Below the pieces are notes generated by a model, which worked only from the letters and a program-made list of their open reading frames with translations, was not told the origin of the DNA and did no database searches. Of a stretch of DNA of 64,000 nucleotides, positions 46,887 to 56,975 are shown piece after piece. Every line of letters begins with the position of its first letter. Within the stretch, counting starts at the first letter, position 1. The translations under genes were made by a program, and so were the position numbers. Source of the DNA: Helcococcus kunzii ATCC 51366 (GTDB lineage Bacteria; Bacillota; Clostridia; Tissierellales; Peptoniphilaceae); the NCBI RefSeq assembly GCF_000245755.1, contig NZ_JH601088.1:1450535-1514534 (forward strand). The letters run 5' to 3'.

Positions 46887-48689
46887 TTACATTTCACCTA
46901 ATTCAATTGAAATTTCTTCTATTTCTTTAATTAATGAGCCTATAAATGCAATAGTGTTTTTTAATGGCTCATCTGTTGAGACATCTACTCCCGCCGCTTT
47001 AGCTAATTCGACTGGTTTTCTTGTGCCACCCATTTTTAATACTTCAATCCATTTATCAGCAGATTCTTTACCATTCTTCCTGATGTTTTGTGATACTTGT
47101 GTACCAATGGTCAATCCTGCTGAATATGTGTAAGAATATAGTCCCATATAATAATGTGGTTGTCTCATCCATGTTAATTCTGCACCTTCGTCTAAGACTA
47201 CATCTGAACCCCAGAATTTTTCAAGTGTTTCTTTGAAAATTTTGTTTAAGATATTTGCATTTAATTGCTTATTATCTTCAACCAATTTATACACTTCTCT
47301 TTGATACCATGCTTCAAGTAAATGTGTAACAAAATTGTGATAGTATGTTTTTGCAACCATTTGTGAAAGCACCCATCTCTTCATTCTTTTATCATTATTT
47401 TTTTCAGCTAAGTCTAATAAATAGTTTTCAACTAGTAATTCATTTGTTGTTGAAGGTGATTCAACAAAATACATTGAAGGATCGGAGTTTAAAATGTTTT
47501 GATTCATATGTGTTAATTGGAAATGTCCAGCATGACCAAGTTCGTGAGCTAATGTCATCACATCGCTCATCTTATTATTAAATGTCATACAAACATATGA
47601 TGGTACTCCATAAGGAGATGAACAAAATGCTCCTGTTGATTTACCGTCGTTATTTGCATAATCAATCCATCTATTATCGAATGCTTCCTTTATGATAGCA
47701 AGATAATCTTCACCTAATGCTGATAATCCATCTAAAACATATTTTTTCGCATCTTCATAACTTACAGATGGTGAATAGTTTGGATCTACTTCTATCTTTA
47801 AGTCAGAATATCTAATTTCGTCTAATCCATGTACAGCTTTTAACACATTCGCATATCTACGCATATGTGGAGATAATTCTTCCATAATGATATCCATTTG
47901 TCTATCATATAAATCTCTACTAACTTTTTGATAAGATAAATTATAGTCAAAAACATCTTTGTAGTTTCTTAGCTCTACCATTGTCTTTTCTTTTTGAACT
48001 TGTGCATTATATGTGCTTGCTGTTGTATGTTGATATTTTCTAATAGTTTCGGAGAATACTCTAAATGCTTCTCTTCTCAAATCAGTATCATTTTCGTATT
48101 CCATTTCACCTTCAAAAATATTATATGATAATGGGTATTTTTTACCATTTACTTCCACATCTGGGAAATTAATATCTCTGAATTTTGTATCATTGTATAA
48201 TTTATATGGAAATGATAAAACATTTGATAATTTAGATAATGCCTTTTCAACTTCACTTTCAAGTGTATGCGCTTTACGATCTAAAAGATCTTCTACAAAA
48301 ACCTTGAAATCTTCATTTTCCTTAACTGTTTCTAATACAGCATTATCTACTGTTAATAATTCATTTTCGTAGAAGGAAAGTTTAGAATCATATTCAGCAA
48401 AAACATTTCTCAAATTTGCTAATCTCTCTTGAGCTTTTTCATCGAATGCATCAACTTCAGTTTGAAGGCCAGCATAAGCGCCCATAATTGAAGACATTTC
48501 AGCAAGTTTGATTAAATCTCTTAATGAGTTTTCAATTTTTTCTTTTGAATCCAATTTATCTTTATATTTGTTTACAAAATCATCAACTCTACTCTTATAG
48601 CTTTCAACTTCAGCTTCATATTTTTCTTCAGTTTCAAAAATAAGACTCATGTCCCATTTTTCATGCAATTTTGCTTCTTCTCTTTTCAT
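46887..48689 (-). CDS. pepF: Oligoendopeptidase F
   Basis: A 600-residue M3B zinc metallopeptidase that degrades oligopeptides in the cytoplasm. The zinc motif is LAHELGHAGHF (HExxH), followed by the third ligand in ESPSTTNELLVENYL. The N-terminal helical lid and C-terminal domain are complete, and the length is standard. It fits the peptide-fermenting lifestyle suggested by pcp and the amino acid transporters. It is preceded 20 bp upstream by the kinase gene on the same strand, so cotranscription is likely. Confidence 0.95.
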   Translation of the reverse strand: MKREEAKLHEKWDMSLIFETEEKYEAEVESYKSRVDDFVNKYKDKLDSKEKIENSLRDLIKLAEMSSIMGAYAGLQTEVDAFDEKAQERLANLRNVFAEYDSKLSFYENELLTVDNAVLETVKENEDFKVFVEDLLDRKAHTLESEVEKALSKLSNVLSFPYKLYNDTKFRDINFPDVEVNGKKYPLSYNIFEGEMEYENDTDLRREAFRVFSETIRKYQHTTASTYNAQVQKEKTMVELRNYKDVFDYNLSYQKVSRDLYDRQMDIIMEELSPHMRRYANVLKAVHGLDEIRYSDLKIEVDPNYSPSVSYEDAKKYVLDGLSALGEDYLAIIKEAFDNRWIDYANNDGKSTGAFCSSPYGVPSYVCMTFNNKMSDVMTLAHELGHAGHFQLTHMNQNILNSDPSMYFVESPSTTNELLVENYLLDLAEKNNDKRMKRWVLSQMVAKTYYHNFVTHLLEAWYQREVYKLVEDNKQLNANILNKIFKETLEKFWGSDVVLDEGAELTWMRQPHYYMGLYSYTYSAGLTIGTQVSQNIRKNGKESADKWIEVLKMGGTRKPVELAKAAGVDVSTDEPLKNTIAFIGSLIKEIEEISIELGEM

Positions 48690-48709
48690 CGCAACTCCTT
48701 TTCTGCATT

Positions 48710-49804
48710 TTATCTATATTTATTGACAATTTCTTCAATCTTATCCCAGTTATCTTCCATATCCTTGATTAATTTCATTTGTGTTCTTGTTCTATCTAAA
48801 TTGTGATTTTCTCTTGCAGTATGGAAATAAACATCACCTTCTAGGTGATCGGCTAAAAATCTAATACCACATTCAAATGTCATTGTTAGAGCTCCTAGTG
48901 GAAGATTGTCTATTTCAGTATCAGTTAAACTTCCATCTAGAGTTTCTAAAAATCCTTTTGTGAATGCTTCATATTTTTCTAAATCACAGGAAACATTATC
49001 TAAATTTATATCATCTTCAAGTCCAGTATTTGTACCAAATCTAATAGAATCACCAAAGTCATTTACAGACACTCCAGGTAATACTGTGTCAAAATCAACG
49101 ACACAAATTCCTCTACCTGTTTCATTATCAATCAAAACATTGTTAGATTTTGTATCATTATGTGTAACACGTATAGGTAATTTACCGTCTTCTATTAAAT
49201 CCATTAATGCATTAGCGATATGTTCTCTTTCTAGATAGAAATTAATTTCATCTTGAACATCTTTAGCTTTTCCTAATTTATCCTCTTCAACTACTTGCTT
49301 AAATCTTGCAAATCTCTTTTTAGTATTATGAAAATCTGGAATGGTTTCATGAAGTGTTTCCGCAGGATAGTCATTTAATAACTTTTGGAAATTTCCAAAT
49401 GCTACAGCAGATTGATAAAAAATTTCATTATTTTCAATCACATCATAACTCTTAGCATCATTTACGAAATTATACATTCTCCAATATTGATCTTCATCAT
49501 CTTTAAAATAGTTTTTCCCATCTTTAGTTTTTATTACTCTGATTGTTTCTCTTTCTGGGTCTCCACCATTTTCAATAATTTTCTTTCTTAAGAAATTAGT
49601 TACATTTTCTACATTTTCCATCAATTCAGCCGGTCTGGTAAATATTTTTGTATTAATCTTTTGAAGAATGTATTTTACAAGCTCTTCTCCATGTTTCATT
49701 TCTACCATAAATGTTGAATTTATATGTCCACTACCATATGATTTTGATGAAACAAAATCACCGTCTAAATCGAATTTACTTACTATATCTTTAATTTCTA
49801 CCAT
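48710..49804 (-). CDS. Phosphotransferase, N-acetylhexosamine 1-kinase (NahK)-like
   Basis: A 364-residue APH-fold kinase. The N-terminal YGSGHINSTF loop matches the glycine-rich region of NahK. The catalytic loop is VTHNDTKSNNVLID, and the Mg2+-binding Asp is in CVVDFDTVLPG. NahK makes GlcNAc-1-P or GalNAc-1-P, which the coupled upstream nucleotidyltransferase could activate to the UDP sugar. The start is at ATG 49804 inside TAATG, with GGAG 6 nt upstream, so translation is coupled. Other sugar kinases of this fold cannot be excluded. Confidence 0.83.
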   Translation of the reverse strand: MVEIKDIVSKFDLDGDFVSSKSYGSGHINSTFMVEMKHGEELVKYILQKINTKIFTRPAELMENVENVTNFLRKKIIENGGDPERETIRVIKTKDGKNYFKDDEDQYWRMYNFVNDAKSYDVIENNEIFYQSAVAFGNFQKLLNDYPAETLHETIPDFHNTKKRFARFKQVVEEDKLGKAKDVQDEINFYLEREHIANALMDLIEDGKLPIRVTHNDTKSNNVLIDNETGRGICVVDFDTVLPGVSVNDFGDSIRFGTNTGLEDDINLDNVSCDLEKYEAFTKGFLETLDGSLTDTEIDNLPLGALTMTFECGIRFLADHLEGDVYFHTARENHNLDRTRTQMKLIKDMEDNWDKIEEIVNKYR

Positions 49805-50727
49805 TACTCGCTCCAAATATCCTGTGAATACAGTCCTTTATCTTTTAATTTTTGAATTTCTCTCTCTACAATTGGCTTATCTTCTTTATATGTCACTCCA
49901 TGCCATTTTTCATCTGTTGGAAGCACCTTAACTCTCACTTTTCCTCTTTCTAATAAATTAGCAATTAACTTAGGAATGAATATCTCCGCCTTCAATGGGT
50001 TTTTCTTAACATCATGTTCAAAAAATGAAGGGAACTCTTTTTCAATCTCTTCAATAAAGCTTTCATTTAATCCCCACATATTCATTGAGATATAAGAATT
50101 GCTATCAAGATCACACCAAGTATTTCCATCGTCTTCTGTAAATCTGATACCATCATCAAATTTCGCAATCTTAGTTCTCTCTGTTACATTATCCAAAAAT
50201 CCATCTTCATTTACCTCACAGATACCTCTAGAAACCGTTCCGTTTTCAGTAACTGTATTATATAACCTATATCCAATCATGGCGTAATTATATTTATCAT
50301 CATTTTCAGATTCTACTAGAAAATCATAAATCTTTTTAAATGCCTCTCTGCCATAATAGTCGTCGGCATTAATTACAGCAAATGGTCCATTTATATACTT
50401 TCTCGCGCTATAAATAGCATGAGCTGTCCCCCAAGGCTTTACTCTACCTTCAGGTATCTCATGTTCCGCTGGAATGTCTCTCAAATCTTGAAAAGCATAT
50501 TCTACATCAATATGTTTAGAAACTTTATCACCAATAACTTCCTTAAAATCACTAAGCATCTCTTCTTTAATAATGAAAATAACTTTTTCAAATCCAGCCT
50601 TAATCGCATCATAAATAGAAAAATCTATAATTACATTCCCCTCTTTATCAATAGGATCAATCTGTTTCAAGCTGCCATATCTACTAGACATACCAGCAGC
50701 CATAATTACTAAAACGGGTTTCTTCAT
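49804..50727 (-). CDS. Sugar-phosphate nucleotidyltransferase
   Basis: A 307-residue GT-A-like nucleotidyltransferase. The nucleotide loop is VIMAAGMSSRYGSLKQ, the metal site VINADDYYG, and a sugar-binding region PWGTAHAIYSA follows. It is likely a UTP- or dTTP-dependent transferase acting on hexosamine-1-P, because the next gene, overlapping by one base (TAATG), encodes the NahK-like kinase. The two give a salvage route from free GlcNAc or GalNAc to UDP-HexNAc. The route is inference from gene pairing. Confidence 0.83.
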   Translation of the reverse strand: MKKPVLVIMAAGMSSRYGSLKQIDPIDKEGNVIIDFSIYDAIKAGFEKVIFIIKEEMLSDFKEVIGDKVSKHIDVEYAFQDLRDIPAEHEIPEGRVKPWGTAHAIYSARKYINGPFAVINADDYYGREAFKKIYDFLVESENDDKYNYAMIGYRLYNTVTENGTVSRGICEVNEDGFLDNVTERTKIAKFDDGIRFTEDDGNTWCDLDSNSYISMNMWGLNESFIEEIEKEFPSFFEHDVKKNPLKAEIFIPKLIANLLERGKVRVKVLPTDEKWHGVTYKEDKPIVEREIQKLKDKGLYSQDIWSE

Positions 50728-50838
50728 AAATATATTCGTATTAAAAATACATCTCCTTTTGTATCTGTAAAATATTATTGTATTAATATCAATTATACTA
50801 CTTAATTTGCAAATTAAAAAGTTTACTTTGTTAAAATA

Positions 50839-50862
50839 AAAAAAGAGTCAGATTTTACTCTA
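50839..50862 (-). terminator. Terminator AGAGT/ACTCT, copy 1
   Basis: On the minus strand AGAGTAAAATCTGACTCT followed by seven T residues. The same 17-18 nt element recurs at 52704-52725. Confidence 0.75.
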
Positions 50863-50917
50863 ACCCCTCGGTTTATTTTTAAATTTTTTTATCTAAAATA
50901 TTTTTATTTACTCAAAA

Positions 50918-51280
50918 TTATTTTCTTTTTGCAAAAGTAATATAATTATATACCACAAACATTATTAATGATAATACACAAAAAACAATAGATGTCTTAG
51001 TTAATAGGTCTATATGTTTCATTTCAAAAAATAGTCTGTATAATAACATTCCATATAATATATAATATGATGCTGTAAGTACATATTTATATTTTTCTCC
51101 TTTGATAAAGAATGTACCTAAGCAAATCAATCCTAAAATGATAACTATTAAAGGATGTCTGTTATAAATACTGATTAACGCTCTACTATATATATTTTCA
51201 ACAAAAAGTAGAAGCACTATTGATGCCATAGAAATGGTAAATGATTTTATCCAATCTGATTTATTGTCTAACAATTGCAA
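50918..51280 (-). CDS. Small membrane protein, function unknown
   Basis: A 120-residue protein with four hydrophobic segments (about residues 13-30, 42-58, 64-82 and 95-113) and a short charged tail. I do not recognise a family. Its start lies inside the 3' end of the secreted amidase gene (20-bp overlap), so the two are cotranscribed and translationally linked. A terminator of the AGAGT/ACTCT type follows about 55 bp downstream. A role next to the amidase, for instance immunity or export, is possible but not shown. Confidence 0.7.
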   Translation of the reverse strand: MQLLDNKSDWIKSFTISMASIVLLLFVENIYSRALISIYNRHPLIVIILGLICLGTFFIKGEKYKYVLTASYYILYGMLLYRLFFEMKHIDLLTKTSIVFCVLSLIMFVVYNYITFAKRK

Positions 51281-52334
51281 ATCTCCCTTTTATATTCTCC
51301 CATCCATTTTCACTTGAACTTGTCCATGCTAAATAATTGCTTGTATGTTGCGCAACTTTATAATCATAATATTTTTTTCCAGAATAGTTCTTAGAATAGT
51401 TATCTGCTGCAACAACAAATGCTACATGATCCCAATCTCCATCATTTGAAAAATCAGCTGCAATTATTGTGCCTTTATTTATTCTCGCACTGAAAGTTTC
51501 ATGATTGGTTGTTGTACTAGAAATTCCCATATATCTTACAAAAGTATCTGCCATTGACCATGCTTGCGAATGTTGATGTTCACTTCCAACAAATGGTATA
51601 TGCCAATTACCTGTTGTATGCCACCAACCTTTATGTCTTTCTTTGTACACGGTTTGTTTAACTCCTCCCGCTTCTAAAATTTGAGATACAAAATTTGCAC
51701 AATCTCCACTTCTGAAATAATGATATTTTTTTGTATTTGGATTTTTAGCATATTTTATCGCATATGATATTGCGGAATTCATATTGGGAAGTTTAGTAGC
51801 TCTAAAAGAAATTCCTAATTCTTTTTGTCTTTTAATTATAGAAATATCTGTATTATCTAAATCATAACCTTTACCTATTTCATTTTCAACATAATCTGAA
51901 TTGGAAGGTAATAAAAACTCTAAACCTTCAAAATCTTTATACTTCACTTTATTAATAATTTCGTCATTTTTATATTTATTTTCAAAAATATCAAAAAAGT
52001 CAATCATTTCTTTATTCTCTGAAGACAAATTATTTTCATTATATTCTTTCTTTATTACATTTTCATATTCTTCCCAATTATTTATAGAAATTTTATCACT
52101 AATATTATATTTTTTTTGCATTTTATCTAACAAAACATAATTTTTTCTTACAAACTTTTCAAATTCATGATTTTGATCAGAAAATTGAACATATAAGTTT
52201 TCTTTTTTATCTTTAATATTTATTCTAGGTACCATCGTCTTATAATTTAAATTTGATTCTTCATATGCATAACTTAAATTTGTACCAATACTAAAAATTA
52301 TTAGAAATATAATTAACATAAATTTTTTCTTCAT
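51261..52334 (-). CDS. Secreted protein with putative amidase domain (Amidase_6)
   Basis: A 357-residue protein with a signal peptide (residues 1-23, MKKKFMLIIFLIIFSIGTNL then SYAYE). A variable middle follows, then a C-terminal domain starting about residue 185: SYAIKYAKNPN, HYFRSGDCANFVSQILEAGG (catalytic Cys), a Trp-rich WWHTTGNWHI, and DHVAFVVAAD with the catalytic His. This is the Amidase_6/NlpC-P60-like papain-fold pattern seen in spore-former and coccal wall enzymes. The substrate is probably peptidoglycan or a surface peptide. It is followed by the overlapping membrane-protein gene. Confidence 0.85.
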   Translation of the reverse strand: MKKKFMLIIFLIIFSIGTNLSYAYEESNLNYKTMVPRINIKDKKENLYVQFSDQNHEFEKFVRKNYVLLDKMQKKYNISDKISINNWEEYENVIKKEYNENNLSSENKEMIDFFDIFENKYKNDEIINKVKYKDFEGLEFLLPSNSDYVENEIGKGYDLDNTDISIIKRQKELGISFRATKLPNMNSAISYAIKYAKNPNTKKYHYFRSGDCANFVSQILEAGGVKQTVYKERHKGWWHTTGNWHIPFVGSEHQHSQAWSMADTFVRYMGISSTTTNHETFSARINKGTIIAADFSNDGDWDHVAFVVAADNYSKNYSGKKYYDYKVAQHTSNYLAWTSSSENGWENIKGRFAIVRQ

Positions 52335-52719
52335 TTTCTCGTCCTTAATATTATAAATTTAGATTTTAAGGTAATCTATCAACCTTCTATTTTATAAAAA
52401 AAATTTTATTATATTATATTATCTTTCACACCACCTCTTTCTTTTTTTTTATTTGTGATTAGTTTAACAGCTCTGAATTTTAATGTCAATATTTTAGTTA
52501 ATAAAAGTATTTTTTAACTTATATATATAGCTTATATATTAATAATTTTTAATATCTGAAAATTTGAAACATAATGAATGGCTTAGTTTAAAACACATTA
52601 TTACAAGCTTTACCTTTTTTGTTAATATAGTAACTAAAGTAATGTTATAATAATCTATTATAATATATACAATATATATTCACGTCTTATCTTTTTCTTT
52701 AATAAAAAAAGAGTCAGAT
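52335..52719. other. AT-rich intergenic region upstream of the amidase gene
   Basis: This 385-bp spacer contains the amidase ribosome binding site and presumably its promoter, and ends at the permease terminator. It is almost pure A/T in places (TTATATATATAG). I see no hairpin array, ORF or RNA gene, although its size is similar to the spacers that hold arrays. Confidence 0.5.
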
Positions 52720-52725
52720 TTACTC
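52704..52725 (-). terminator. Terminator AGAGT/ACTCT, copy 2
   Basis: Minus-strand AGAGTAAATCTGACTCT followed by seven T residues. The permease stop codon TAA lies inside the hairpin. Confidence 0.75.
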
Positions 52726-54048
52726 TAACTCTCTACCTTGATACCTATATCCAATTATTATTGAAACTACGCAAATCCCAATAAATAACGAAACATATTT
52801 CGGACTTGCAATTAACGAGCCTAAAAATATCATCAGTGACCCTAATATAGCCATTATCGGTATTATTAATTTAAGTTTTTTACCTTCTTCTTTTAATTTC
52901 ATAAATACTTTTATGTATATCAAAATATATGATATATATGAGAAAACTATGGAAATTTCGCTAATATCTCTACCATTAAATATTTGATATTCCATTACAA
53001 AATAATGAATAACCGTCCAGATTGTTACTAATATTGCATAAATTATGCTCCCTCTTAATTCTAACTCTTCACTCTCGACTTGAGATTTTTTTATTCCAAA
53101 GCTTGGGATGATACCTTTGCTCGCAAAACGTTGTGGTAGTCTTATCGCTCCCAAACATACACCATTTGCCACACCCAATACAGAAATTACTATAATTGAA
53201 AGTAAAATGTTCGCTCCTCGATTACCTAAAATAATTTTGCCAGCTTCAAATACAGCTGAGTCTCCTAATTCTAATATTTTACTTGATCCTAGTAAATTTG
53301 AAATCCCAATAATATATAAAAGGTAAACTAGTAATATAAAAAATGGGCTTAATACCAATGCTCTGGTCATATTTTTCTTCGGATTTACAACTTCTGGTGC
53401 TATATTTAATGCTATCATCCAACCGTCATATGAATACGCCAATGGCACCAAAGCCGTTAACCATCCATAATTGCTAAATTCTTTTATGAAATTTTCTCCA
53501 AATATATTTGAAATGCTTATTGGTTCAGAGAAAAACATTCCATAAATTGCAATGATAAATAGCGGTAATAATTTTATTATCGTTGATAATCTCTGAACTA
53601 GCCCACCAAAATATCTTGAAAAATAATTTACAAAAATCAGTGTTAGATTGTAACCTAATGCCAGCACGACTTGATGAAAAAAGCTCGCCTCAATACCCAA
53701 TAGCATAAATGTATATAGTGCTGCCGCCCATGAGACAACTACAGAGACTGTGGGCATCCAGATAAATAACTGAAACCACGCATATCCGTAAGCAAATCTT
53801 TTAGAAACAAATTTTTCAAAAAATGAAACTACTCCGCCTTCAGGTATATAATCTTTTGAAAATTCAGCAAAACTTAAGCCGCCAAAAACTATACATACTG
53901 CACCCAATGTTAAAACAATAATCCCTAATCCTAAATTACCATTTGTGTATGTAAAAATGTCATCCGCACGAAAATATATTCCCGACCCGATAACAATACC
54001 TACAATCATGGCAATAGTTGTAAATAACCCATATCTCTTCTTATTCAT
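52720..54048 (-). CDS. APC-superfamily amino acid permease
   Basis: A 442-residue transporter with 12 hydrophobic segments. The helix-1 substrate motif is IVIGSGIYFR, and the helix-6 region reads PLAYSYDGWMIALNIAPEV. It is similar in plan to LAT/SteT-like serine/threonine exchangers, but specificity cannot be read by eye. It is transcribed alone, with array F between it and the glnQ-like gene end on the promoter side. Its stop codon overlaps a terminator. Confidence 0.88.
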   Translation of the reverse strand: MNKKRYGLFTTIAMIVGIVIGSGIYFRADDIFTYTNGNLGLGIIVLTLGAVCIVFGGLSFAEFSKDYIPEGGVVSFFEKFVSKRFAYGYAWFQLFIWMPTVSVVVSWAAALYTFMLLGIEASFFHQVVLALGYNLTLIFVNYFSRYFGGLVQRLSTIIKLLPLFIIAIYGMFFSEPISISNIFGENFIKEFSNYGWLTALVPLAYSYDGWMIALNIAPEVVNPKKNMTRALVLSPFFILLVYLLYIIGISNLLGSSKILELGDSAVFEAGKIILGNRGANILLSIIVISVLGVANGVCLGAIRLPQRFASKGIIPSFGIKKSQVESEELELRGSIIYAILVTIWTVIHYFVMEYQIFNGRDISEISIVFSYISYILIYIKVFMKLKEEGKKLKLIIPIMAILGSLMIFLGSLIASPKYVSLFIGICVVSIIIGYRYQGRELE

Positions 54049-54135
54049 AATTAACCGCCTTTTTATAAATTATACTTTATTTTTTGATAAATACAAATAA
54101 AAACTAGTAATATTATGAGGAGAGGCAACATCTGT

Positions 54136-54327
54136 ACGTTGATAATAAAAAAAAGAAAATATCATCGTATAAAAATTGGTGGGGGGACGAGGATAATTCT
54201 GTAAAATGAAAATATCATCGTCTTTATGACTGGTTAATTACGATGATACTTACAAAATTCAAAATTATCCTCGTCCACAAAGTAAAATTCATACGATGAT
54301 ACTTGTAAAAATCAGGATTATCCTCGT
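54136..54327. repeat. Inverted-word array F (ACGATGAT / ATTATCCTCGT), 4 units
   Basis: Units start at 54136, 54187, 54240 and 54293 (steps 51, 53, 53) and are 34-35 bp long. In units 3 and 4 the left arm is ACGATGATACTT and the right arm AATTATCCTCGT. In unit 2 the order is swapped: ACGAGGATAATT then AATATCATCGT. Arms thus pair with one internal mismatch kept at the same place. Unit 1 is a degenerate ACGTTGAT/ATCATCGT. The array lies upstream of the APC permease, beyond the glnQ terminator. Confidence 0.82.
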
Positions 54328-54381
54328 AAATCTAAAATATATTATAATTATAGCTCTAATTTCAATGAAAAGAACCAATAT

Positions 54382-54427
54382 AAAAAGACTGTTGGAAATG
54401 CTGATTGACATTTCTCAACAGTCTTTT
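54382..54427 (-). terminator. Terminator of the amino-acid ABC operon
   Basis: Minus-strand AAAAGACTGTTGAGAAATG and CATTTCCAACAGTCTTTTT form a long stem ending in T residues, just after the ATPase stop. Confidence 0.87.
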
Positions 54428-54429
54428 CG

Positions 54430-55152
54430 CTATATCTTCAAAAATTCTCTCGTTCTGTCATGTCTTGGATTTGTGAACATTTCTTCTGCGGAAAGGTCTT
54501 CTAATATTATCCCTTTATCCATAAATACAACTCTATCGGAAACTTTTCTTGCAAATTCCATTTCATGTGTTACTACAATCATTGTAAATCCTAGGTCTGC
54601 AAGGTGTTTCATTGTTGATAACACTTCACCAACCATTTCAGGGTCAAGCGCTGAAGTCGGTTCGTCAAATAATAAGACTTTTGGCTCCATTGATAACGCT
54701 CTTGCAATTGCAACTCTTTGCTTTTGCCCACCTGATAATTGTGAAGGGCGTGCATTTTGATACTTGTCCATTCCTACTAATTTTAAGTAATGAAGAGCTT
54801 TTTCTTTTGCTTTGTTATAGTCTTTTTTCAAAACTTTAGTTTGTCCAATTGTGCAGTTTTTAAGGACATTCATATTGTCAAAAAGATTAAATTGTTGAAA
54901 CACCATTCCCAAGTTTTTTCTATGGGTATTAGCATCGATATTTTTATCTAGAATATTTCTTCCCTCAAAGATTATTTCACCTGAATTTGGTTCTTCTAAT
55001 AGATTTAAGCATCTTAATAATGTAGACTTTCCAGATCCTGAAGAACCTATTATAGTGATTACCTCTCCTTCTTCGACTGAGAAATTTATTCCTTTTAATA
55101 CTTGATTATCTCCATAAGATTTTACTAAATTTTTAACTTCTAATATACTCAT
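54430..55152 (-). CDS. Polar amino acid ABC transporter, ATP-binding protein
   Basis: A 240-residue ATPase of the GlnQ/HisP family. Walker [10 protein letters not shown], signature LSGGQKQR, Walker [14 protein letters not shown] and the switch His in VTHEMEFA are intact. I place the start at ATG 55152, where GAGG is 5 nt upstream; a GTG two codons earlier overlaps that site. It lies 8 bp after the fused binding protein-permease gene and completes a two-gene importer under a Lys-type T-box. Confidence 0.93.
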   Translation of the reverse strand: MSILEVKNLVKSYGDNQVLKGINFSVEEGEVITIIGSSGSGKSTLLRCLNLLEEPNSGEIIFEGRNILDKNIDANTHRKNLGMVFQQFNLFDNMNVLKNCTIGQTKVLKKDYNKAKEKALHYLKLVGMDKYQNARPSQLSGGQKQRVAIARALSMEPKVLLFDEPTSALDPEMVGEVLSTMKHLADLGFTMIVVTHEMEFARKVSDRVVFMDKGIILEDLSAEEMFTNPRHDRTREFLKI

Positions 55153-55160
55153 AATCACCT

Positions 55161-56747
55161 CTAATTGCTACTGCTCAACACATCTTTTTCAATCATCTTG
55201 TAACTTCCAGAACCTCTAAGCTTCTTCTCAAGCATATACAATAGTCCTGTAATACTCAATGTCAACGCCAAATAAATTACAGAAGTAATAATATATGTTT
55301 CGAAAAACTTAAAGTTTGACCCAGCAACTGATTTTGATGAGAAAAATAGCTCTTGAACAGATATTACATTCAACACTGAAGTATCCTTAATATTAACTAT
55401 AAACTCATTCCCTACATTTGGAATGATATTTTTAAACACTTGAGGAAGTATTACATTTGACATCGTCTGAATGTGAGACATTCCTATAGATTTTGCCGCC
55501 TCAACCTGCCCCTTATCAATTGAATTTATGCCCGCTCTAACAACTTCCGCCATATATGCACCCGTATTGATTGAAACGATGATAAATGCAGATAACATCG
55601 GAGACACATCAATATCGAAGAATTGTTGTAATCCATAATAGAAAATCATGGACTGAACCATCATTGGTGTTCCCCTAATTACTTGAACATAAATATTGGC
55701 AATCACTTTTAGCATTCCTACGATAAAATTAGAAATAACATTTTTTAACTTTGGAATGGTCCTTATAATCCCTACAATCATTCCAATTGCTAGTCCAATT
55801 ATTGTACCAATCAATGAAATAATTATAGTATTGATTGTCCCAGAAATAAACAAATCCTTGTTATTTACTGCGATATCCCAAATACTATTTTCCTTCACTT
55901 TTCCCATTTGAATAGCAATAATATTGTCCATTATTTCAATTTGTTGCTCTACACTTATTTCACTCAGTGCTTTATTAATTGGTCCCAATAATTCAGACCC
56001 CTTCTTCAAACCAATTGCAATCGAAGTATCTTCAGGTTTTGTCTTAAATCCATCTTCAAGCTCTACCATTTTGAAATCTTTACTTGCCATTTCAGCAGAA
56101 ATCCCTTCAGGTCTTTCAGCCACATAAGCATCGGCCTTTCCACTCTGAATGGCTACCCTCATAGCAGAGAAATCTGTCATTGGTTCTCCATGATGAACTC
56201 CTGGAATTTGGTCAATCACCTTATCATGAAAAGTATTCAACTGAGCAACAACATTTGCCCCTTCAAAATCTCCTAAAAATCTAGCTTTCGCATACTTATT
56301 ATCTTTTCTTGTAACTAGCACTAAATTTGAATGATAATAATTATCTGTAAAATCAATCTGTTTCTTTCTCTCAGCAGTTGGACTCATCCCTGCAATAATA
56401 GCATCAATCTTACCTGACTGAACTGCAGGAGATAAGCCATCCCATTCAGTCTTCACAATAATAAGATCCATATTTAATTTTTCCGCAATAATCTTTGCGA
56501 TTTGCACATCATATCCATTTGCAAAACTCTCTGATCCTTCAATCGGAACAGCCCCATTTGCATCATCACCTTGAGTCCAGTTAAATGGAGCATAAGCCGC
56601 CTCCATACCAACCCTCAACGTCTTTCTCTTTCCTTGCTCATCACTCTGAACACTTTGCCCTTCATTGCTCGCATTTACAAATTGCACAGGTAATATAGAA
56701 AACACTGTTGCAAAAACAAGCAGAACAACCATTATCCTCTTTTTCAT
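55161..56747 (-). CDS. Amino acid ABC transporter, fused substrate-binding protein and permease
   Basis: A 528-residue fusion. Signal peptide (residues 1-26), then an SBP_bac_3 periplasmic-type binding domain (about 43-275: [36 protein letters not shown]), then a HisMQ-type permease (about 300-515: [20 protein letters not shown], with the [14 protein letters not shown] coupling loop). This fused plan is known in Firmicutes. Substrate: the T-box upstream has a Lys codon as specifier, so lysine or a related basic amino acid is the best guess. The first gene of the operon, about 1.4 kb from its promoter. Confidence 0.92.
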   Translation of the reverse strand: MKKRIMVVLLVFATVFSILPVQFVNASNEGQSVQSDEQGKRKTLRVGMEAAYAPFNWTQGDDANGAVPIEGSESFANGYDVQIAKIIAEKLNMDLIIVKTEWDGLSPAVQSGKIDAIIAGMSPTAERKKQIDFTDNYYHSNLVLVTRKDNKYAKARFLGDFEGANVVAQLNTFHDKVIDQIPGVHHGEPMTDFSAMRVAIQSGKADAYVAERPEGISAEMASKDFKMVELEDGFKTKPEDTSIAIGLKKGSELLGPINKALSEISVEQQIEIMDNIIAIQMGKVKENSIWDIAVNNKDLFISGTINTIIISLIGTIIGLAIGMIVGIIRTIPKLKNVISNFIVGMLKVIANIYVQVIRGTPMMVQSMIFYYGLQQFFDIDVSPMLSAFIIVSINTGAYMAEVVRAGINSIDKGQVEAAKSIGMSHIQTMSNVILPQVFKNIIPNVGNEFIVNIKDTSVLNVISVQELFFSSKSVAGSNFKFFETYIITSVIYLALTLSITGLLYMLEKKLRGSGSYKMIEKDVLSSSN

Positions 56748-56869
56748 ATTTCCTCCATATTATTTTGTTTCATTGTTTTATTTGGTTTTATCTATATTTG
56801 GTTTTTCTGTAGTTATTTATAATGTAGTTACATTCCGTTGGAATGTAACTTAATTCTGAATTATTTGTA

Positions 56870-56958
56870 TTGGTAAATTAGTGGGTTTTGACGAATTTGT
56901 GGTGTTGGTAAATTGGTGGGTTTTGGATGAATTTGTGGCGTTGGTAAATTTATGGGTT
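56870..56958. repeat. G/T-rich 35-36 bp direct repeats
   Basis: TGGTAAATT occurs at 56871, 56906 and 56942 (steps 35 and 36). Between them GTGGGTTTTG and GAATTTGTGG recur, so each repeat looks like two ~18-bp halves. It lies directly left of array B', in the same relative place as the 18-bp repeats near array C. Confidence 0.65.
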
Positions 56959-56975
56959 TTGTATATTTTGAAGGT

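Noticed and set aside
54136..54327. Array F as a transcription attenuator for the APC permease
   Set aside because: No terminator or leader-peptide pattern goes with it, and the same architecture occurs in a convergent spacer at 46.4-46.7 kb.
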